A DNA stretch of 17,953 nt, taken from positions 1-17,953 of the forward strand of contig JAKFUJ010000127.1 in NCBI GenBank assembly GCA_021732805.1, given 5' to 3'. The notes beneath the pieces were generated by a model. It made no database searches and was not told where the DNA came from. It saw only the letters and a list, made by a program, of their open reading frames with translations. This DNA comes from Betaproteobacteria bacterium (GTDB lineage Bacteria > Pseudomonadota > Gammaproteobacteria > Burkholderiales > SG8-41). The stretch's first letter is position 1. Each line of letters opens with the position of its first letter. This document shows, in pieces, positions 13,698 to 17,953 of the stretch. A program made the position numbers and the translations under genes.

Positions 13698-15065
13698 TCA
13701 ATAATTCAGCCAGCCACTGGCGCGTTGGGCGCTGACTACCTCGTCCACAATCTCCGGCGCCCGGCCGACATAGTTGGTCGGGTCCAGCGCCGCCTTCAGT
13801 TCATCGGTGGACAGCGCCGCTTTGACCTGCGCATTTTTCATCAGCGCGCTTTCAAACGATACGCCGTTCTCGATGCCATGCATCGACGCCTCGTACACCA
13901 GATCATGCGCAGTCTGCTTGCCGACCTTGTCCGAGAGCACGAACATCACGCGCTCCGATAGCAGGAAACCGCCGAGACGGTCGAGGTTGTGCCGCATCTG
14001 CTTCACATCGACATGCAGATCCGTCAGCACGTATTTCATCATCGCCAGCAGACCGCCGGCCATCAGGCACGACTCGGGCAGCGCCTTCCACTCGCCGCGC
14101 CACGCCGAACCGTCGCGCTCATGTTCGATGATCATCGACTCCAGCATGAATGACGCGTTGTAGCGCAAACCGCGGCTGATGCTCACTGCGGCCTCGCAAC
14201 TCGAGGGATTGCGTTTGTGCGGCATCGTCGATGAACCCACCTTGCCGGCGCTGAACGGCTCATACAGCTCGCCGATTTCGGTATGTTCGAGAATGATGAT
14301 CTCGTTGGCGATCTTGCCCAGCGTGGCGCCGATCAGGCTCAGCAGGTTGACATATTCGGCAAAACGGTCGCGCGCCGGCTGCCAGTTGATGTCGGCCACG
14401 CCCAGTCCCAGCCGCTTCATCACCCGCTGCTCCAGTTCTTTGGCTTTGGGTCCGAACGAGGCCTGGGTGCCGACGGCACCGACCATGCCGCCGACAAACA
14501 TCCGTTCCTCAAGCTGGCGCAGGCGCTCGTAGTTTCTGCCCATTTCCGACAGCCAGATCGCGGCCTTGTGGCCAAAAGTGATCGGCAGCGCCTGCACGCC
14601 ATGCGAACGGCCGACCATCGGCGTTGCGCGGTGCTGCTCGCACAACTTGACCAGCGCGTTGCCGATGGCCTTCATGTCGCGCAGATAAATGGCGTGCGCA
14701 TCCTTGATCTGCAACATGGTCGCGGTATCCAGCACGTCCTGCGTGGTCGGTCCGAAATGGATGTATTCGCCGTTTTCGGGTTTGCACAGGTTCTGCACTG
14801 CCTTCACCGCAGGCACCAGCGGATGTTTGATGCGGCGTATTTCAGCAGCCACCGCATGGATGTCGATTTTCGAAATTTTGGCGTTGGCGGCGATTTCTTC
14901 GGCAGCGGCCTTGGGAATGATGCCCAGCGCCGCCTGCTCCAGCGCCAGCGCCGCCTCGAAATCCAGCCACTTCTGCACACGATTGTGGTCGTTGAAAATA
15001 TTGCGCAGCTCTTCGGTGCTCCAAAGATGCTGGATCAGTGCGTCGTCAAATACTCCGGATGCCAT
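13698..15065 (-). CDS. Fumarase/aspartase-superfamily lyase (PurB/PcaB-like)
   Basis: The product has 455 residues from ATG 15065, which has GGAGT 6 bases upstream. The in-frame ATG at 15134 adds 23 residues with no family match. The superfamily signature is present: HFGPTTQD at 103-110, GRSHGVQALPITFG with H155 as general acid, and the flexible loop GSSTMPHKRNP at 277-287 with the catalytic serine. These enzymes cleave or form C-N or C-O bonds with release of fumarate, or cycloisomerise 3-carboxymuconate. The layout suits adenylosuccinate lyase (PurB) or 3-carboxy-cis,cis-muconate cycloisomerase (PcaB). Its setting beside TTT genes, with no purine genes, favours a catabolic member. It is transcribed away from the CoA-transferase unit and ends at the terminator 13645-13678. 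Confidence 0.88.
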   Translation of the reverse strand: MASGVFDDALIQHLWSTEELRNIFNDHNRVQKWLDFEAALALEQAALGIIPKAAAEEIAANAKISKIDIHAVAAEIRRIKHPLVPAVKAVQNLCKPENGEYIHFGPTTQDVLDTATMLQIKDAHAIYLRDMKAIGNALVKLCEQHRATPMVGRSHGVQALPITFGHKAAIWLSEMGRNYERLRQLEERMFVGGMVGAVGTQASFGPKAKELEQRVMKRLGLGVADINWQPARDRFAEYVNLLSLIGATLGKIANEIIILEHTEIGELYEPFSAGKVGSSTMPHKRNPSSCEAAVSISRGLRYNASFMLESMIIEHERDGSAWRGEWKALPESCLMAGGLLAMMKYVLTDLHVDVKQMRHNLDRLGGFLLSERVMFVLSDKVGKQTAHDLVYEASMHGIENGVSFESALMKNAQVKAALSTDELKAALDPTNYVGRAPEIVDEVVSAQRASGWLNY

Positions 15066-15249
15066 CGCGGACTCCAATCCCCAGATATTGTGGACCACCG
15101 CGTCAGCACAAATCATCGCGGAGGCCCCAGCCATGAATCGAGCGCCGATTATCGCACCGTGGCATCGCGCCCCGTCAGGCAGTCCGAATACTGGTCATGC
15201 GGCAAAAGTCCGGGTGTAAAATTTCGCCATTCACGCACCGGAGCCCCAC

Positions 15250-16077
15250 ATGGCCGCAACCGCCTCGAAAATCATCAGCCTCGCCGCGCTCGCACAGCGC
15301 ATCCCCGACGGCGCGGCGCTGGGACTCGGCGGCGTGTTTCTGCATCGCGGACCGTTTGCACTGGTGCGCGAACTGGTACGCCAGAAAAAAAACCATCTCG
15401 AAATCATCAAACCCTCACCCGGCTACGACCTCGACCTGCTGTGCCGCGCCGGCGCCGTGGCCAAAGTGCGCGCCGGCATAGTCGCCATGGAAGGCAACTT
15501 CGGCATGGCGCGCTGGTACCGCAAAGCCATCGAGCGCAGGGAAGCGCATCTCGAAGAACATGCCTGAATAACTTTGGTCTCGGGGCTGCGTGCAGCCTCC
15601 TACGGGATTCCCTTCCAGCCGGTCGCCGGCGTGCACGGCAGTGAACTCGCGCGCATCAACCACTGGCAGACGCTGCGCGATCCGTACGGTTCCGGAAAAG
15701 AGGTTTACGTGATTCCGGCCATCCACCCGGACATCGCGGTCATCCACGCCGCGGAAATCGATGAGGACGGCAATGCCCGCGTCTACGGTTCGCCGTTCTG
15801 GGATCACCCGCTGACCCGTGCCGCGAAACGCGTGCTGGTCACCGCTGAAAAACTGGTCTCCACCGCGCATCTGAGCCGGCAACCCGAACTGACCCTCGTG
15901 CCGGGTTTCATGGTCGAGGCCGCAGCCATCGTGCCCAACGGCGCCTGGCCCGGCTCCATGCACCCGTACTACGAAATCGATTATCCGGCAGTGGAGCATT
16001 ACATGCGAGACGAAGCCGGCGTAATGGAGCGCCATCTGTCCGTCGCGCCGGAAGCGACAGCCGCGAACGCTCGCTGA
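15250..16077 (+). pseudogene. CoA-transferase-like subunit A with in-frame TGA at codon 106
   Basis: One reading frame codes for a whole GctA/IpdA-like subunit (275 codons), broken only by TGA at 15565-15567. The first part has the GGAG-supported ATG and GLGGVFLHRGPFALVRELV, then LLCRAGAVAKVRAGIV, ending in HLEEHA. The second continues in the same frame as ITLVSGLRAASYGIPFQPVAG, followed by VYVIPAIHPDIAVIHAAEIDEDGNARVYGSPFWD. Both sides match the family at the expected distances, and no base is gained or lost. A 7-pair hairpin follows the TGA. The likely explanations are a nonsense mutation, a base-call error, or, less likely, recoding as selenocysteine. The partner B subunit lies 1.4 kb downstream. 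If intact, the pair would act on an acyl-CoA ester. Confidence 0.8.
15582..15599 (+). other. Hairpin just after the in-frame TGA
   Basis: GGGCTG-type stem 15582-15588 pairs with 15593-15599 (seven pairs, one G-U) around the loop CGTG. The apical loop begins 21 bases after the TGA and has G at its second position, within the range described for bacterial SECIS elements. There is no clear bulged U. GC-rich coding DNA gives such stems by chance, so confidence that it is functional is low. Confidence 0.25.
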
Positions 16078-16081
16078 ACCT

Positions 16082-16594
16082 GTGACCACGATTCACGGTT
16101 TTCCGCCCGTTGCCGACAGGAATGCACGGGTGCTGATCCTCGGCAGCATGCCCGGCATCGAATCGTTGCGGACACAGCAGTACTACGCGCATCCGCGCAA
16201 TGCCTTCTGGCGCATCATGGGTGAACTCACCGGCGCCGCGCCGGGATTGCCCTACGCGGATCGCATACGACACCTGCGTCTGGCCGGTATCGCGTTATGG
16301 GATGTGCTGGCGACCTGTACGCGCAGCGGCAGTCTTGATTCGGCGATTGATGAACCATCCATCGTCGCCAACGATCTGCCTGCTTTCCTTGCGCGGCATC
16401 GTCGCATCAGTCACCTGTTTTTCAACGGCGGCACAGCCGAACGCTGTTTCCGCCAACAGGTGCAGCCGCTGTTGCCCGCGAATTCGTACACTGCGCTGAA
16501 GCTGCCCTCCACCAGCCCCGCTCACGCCGCGCTGACTTACGATAAAAAACTGCGGGCCTGGCAAAGCATCTCCACGGCATTGGCGGCCCAATAA
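16082..16594 (+). CDS. DNA-deoxyinosine glycosylase (UDG superfamily, family 6)
   Basis: The product has 170 residues from GTG 16082, four bases after the subunit A stop. It matches the hypoxanthine-DNA glycosylase family: GSMPGIESLR at 21-30, YYAHPRNAFWRIMGEL with N40 at the position of the essential Asn described in the archaeal family 6 enzyme, LAGIALWDVLATCTRSGSLDSAI in the middle, FFNGGTAE, and the second active-site motif LPSTSPAHA at 141-149. It would remove deaminated adenine (hypoxanthine) from DNA to start base-excision repair in the cytoplasm. It is complete. Its place inside a CoA-transferase gene set is unrelated to its job and probably reflects read-through linkage. Confidence 0.88.
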   Translation: MTTIHGFPPVADRNARVLILGSMPGIESLRTQQYYAHPRNAFWRIMGELTGAAPGLPYADRIRHLRLAGIALWDVLATCTRSGSLDSAIDEPSIVANDLPAFLARHRRISHLFFNGGTAERCFRQQVQPLLPANSYTALKLPSTSPAHAALTYDKKLRAWQSISTALAAQ

Positions 16595-16625
16595 AATATT
16601 TAATAAAAACAATGGCTTACACTAA

Positions 16626-17492
16626 ATGACCGCGCTGTTGCTGTCGATTGCCGGCGCGCTCTGCTTCGGCATCGGCATGATTACCGCGCGCTGCGGGCTG
16701 CGTTACCAGGACGCCCGCTCCGGCGCCGCGGTGAGCATACCCAGCGCAACCGTGCTGTTCATCGTCGCGGCGCCATTGATGATTGACTGGTCCGCATACA
16801 GCTTCATCGCGCTGCTGGTATTCGCTGCCGTCGGCCTGTTTTATCCGGCGCTGGTGACACTGCTGACGTTTCGCTCCAATGAAGAACTGGGACCGACGAT
16901 CACCAGCGCGATCTCCGGAACCGCGCCGCTGTTTGCCATGCTCGCCGCCGCCTTGCTGCTCGACGAACACATGCCGCCGCAGATCGTACTCTGCGCGCTG
17001 GGCGTGGCATTCGGCGTTGCGCTGCTGTCGTGGCAGCCCGGTGCGGTGCGCCGCAGTTTTGCCGGTCGCGCCTTGTTCTGGCCCGTCGCCGGCGCCATTG
17101 TGCGCGGTCTGGCCCAGGCCGGCGCCAAAGCCGGCCTCCTGCTGTGGGGCAATCCGTTCGCCGCCAGCCTGATCGGCTACCTGGTGTCCTCGACTGCGGT
17201 CATCGGCGCCGATCGCCTGCGTCACGGCCCGCGCAGCAAACTCTCACGCTCCGGCTTGCAGTGGTTCGTCATCACCGGACTGATCAACGGCAGCGCGATG
17301 GTGCTGATGTACTCGGCACTGACGCTGGCGCCGGTATCAACGGTGGCGCCGGTAATTGCCGCCTACCCGCTGGTGACGGTCATCGTCAGCACACTGTTCC
17401 TGCGCAACGAACCCATCAACGCGCGCATGGTCAGCGGCGCCGTCATCACCGTTTGCGCAATCGCCTGGCTCGCCGCCTCGCGCATCAACTGA
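16626..17492 (+). CDS. EamA/DMT-family transporter
   Basis: The product has 288 residues with about ten membrane spans arranged as two EamA repeats (about 1-135 and 150-285). Each ends in the typical LLLDEHMPPQIVLCALGVAFGVALL or LFLRNEPINARMVSGAVITVCAIA pattern, with an acidic residue after the fourth helix of the repeat (DE, NE). Family members export or import small metabolites; the substrate is unknown. The ATG at 16626 has only a weak ribosome site. A five-codon ORF (16612-16629, MAYTK) precedes it and its TGA overlaps this ATG, which would allow coupling. It starts 31 bases after the glycosylase and ends 26 bases before subunit B. Confidence 0.87.
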   Translation: MTALLLSIAGALCFGIGMITARCGLRYQDARSGAAVSIPSATVLFIVAAPLMIDWSAYSFIALLVFAAVGLFYPALVTLLTFRSNEELGPTITSAISGTAPLFAMLAAALLLDEHMPPQIVLCALGVAFGVALLSWQPGAVRRSFAGRALFWPVAGAIVRGLAQAGAKAGLLLWGNPFAASLIGYLVSSTAVIGADRLRHGPRSKLSRSGLQWFVITGLINGSAMVLMYSALTLAPVSTVAPVIAAYPLVTVIVSTLFLRNEPINARMVSGAVITVCAIAWLAASRIN

Positions 17493-17518
17493 CTCCACGC
17501 ACTGGTTATACTGCCGTC

Positions 17519-17953
17519 ATGGACTGGACCCCGTTCTCATTTATCGTCGTCAATCTCGCCCGGCAGATCCGCGCCGGTGAAATCACCTTCAGCGGCGTCA
17601 ACTCGACGCTGCCGATGCTGGCCTGCCTGCTCGCCAAGCGCGCCTACGACTTTGATTACACCTACATCAATGTTGCCGGCGGCGTGGAGCCGCAACCGGT
17701 GAACATTCCGCTGTCGAGCAGCGACCCCGCCATCGTTCACGGCTCGCCGGCGATTTTCGCCAACCAGGATTTCTACGATTTATGCGCGCGCGGCGGACTT
17801 GACCTGGTGTTCCTCGGCTGCGCGCAGATCGACGCCGAGGGCCGCACCAACGTCTCGGTCATCGGTTCCTGGGAAAACCCGAAAGTACGGCTGCCCGGCG
17901 GCGGCGGCGCGGCCGTCATGCTGCCCACGGCGAAACGTGTCGTCACCTGGCGC
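17519..17953 (+). CDS. CoA-transferase-like subunit B, N-terminal part (cut by right edge)
   Basis: The first 145 codons are open to the window edge from ATG 17519. It matches GctB/IpdB-type subunits: FIVVNLARQIRAGEITFSGV, STLPMLACLLAKR, then GLDLVFLGCAQIDAEGRTNVSVIG and VRLPGGGGAAVMLPTAKRVV. In class I CoA-transferases the catalytic Glu (Glu54 in GctB) sits in a YExG-like segment. Here the equivalent run is YINVAGGVEPQP, with Val52 at that place, as in IpdB-type relatives that lack it. The protein may therefore be an acyl-CoA hydrolase subunit rather than a transferase. It begins 26 bases after the EamA gene. No strong ribosome site is visible. Confidence 0.85.
   Translation, partial: MDWTPFSFIVVNLARQIRAGEITFSGVNSTLPMLACLLAKRAYDFDYTYINVAGGVEPQPVNIPLSSSDPAIVHGSPAIFANQDFYDLCARGGLDLVFLGCAQIDAEGRTNVSVIGSWENPKVRLPGGGGAAVMLPTAKRVVTWR

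Noticed and set aside
15565..15567. TGA read as tryptophan through an alternative genetic code
   Set aside because: Many other genes in the window end properly with TGA at the family-expected C-terminus (554, 1259, 3056, 6549), so TGA is used as a stop.
14283..15644. 453-residue plus-strand open frame
   Set aside because: It is antisense to the lyase gene and overlaps subunit A in another frame; its composition is shadow-like with no motif or ribosome site.

Overview
The window looks like a chromosomal stretch of a GC-rich betaproteobacterium, probably Burkholderiales. The reasons are tripartite tricarboxylate transporter (TTT) genes with two paralogous periplasmic Bug receptors, a hemP gene under a Fur-box promoter, a PrpF-family isomerase, and many short catabolic units with strong AGGAGG-type ribosome sites. 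No tRNA, rRNA, CRISPR array, transposase or phage gene was seen. Genes end with ordinary stop codons, TGA included, so the standard code applies.

Layout. 1-1306 (+): the C-terminal end of an MFS transporter and an AhpD/CMD-like protein, closed by a hairpin terminator. 1336-2098 (+): a sigma70 promoter with a Fur box, hemP, and two small ORFs. 2250-3056 (+): a short-chain dehydrogenase. 3152-5554 (-): an FMN-dependent alpha-hydroxy-acid dehydrogenase followed by a PrpF-like isomerase. 5725-7758 (+): an adducin-like class II aldolase-fold protein and an MFS transporter, closed by a terminator shared with the convergent tctA. 7866-15065 (-): tctA, tctB, a roughly 550-base gap, Bug receptor 1, a D-2-hydroxyacid dehydrogenase, Bug receptor 2, and a PurB/PcaB-type lyase. 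15250 to the right edge (+): CoA-transferase-like subunit A interrupted by an in-frame TGA, a family 6 deoxyinosine DNA glycosylase, an EamA transporter, and CoA-transferase-like subunit B, cut by the window edge.

Working together. The minus-strand block is best read as uptake and breakdown of a carboxylic acid. The Bug receptors capture it in the periplasm and TctAB carries it across the membrane. Hydroxyacid dehydrogenases, the lyase and the isomerase would then handle hydroxy-, keto- or tricarboxylate intermediates. The substrate cannot be read from the sequence. Pathways using PrpF/GalD-type isomerases (methylcitrate, gallate/protocatechuate meta-cleavage) are precedents only; none of their other marker genes is in the window.

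The most unusual items are the in-frame TGA in subunit A with a hairpin just downstream, the separation of the A and B subunits by a DNA-repair gene and an exporter-type gene, and several enzymes whose usual catalytic residues are replaced (AhpD-like, aldolase-like, CoA-transferase B).
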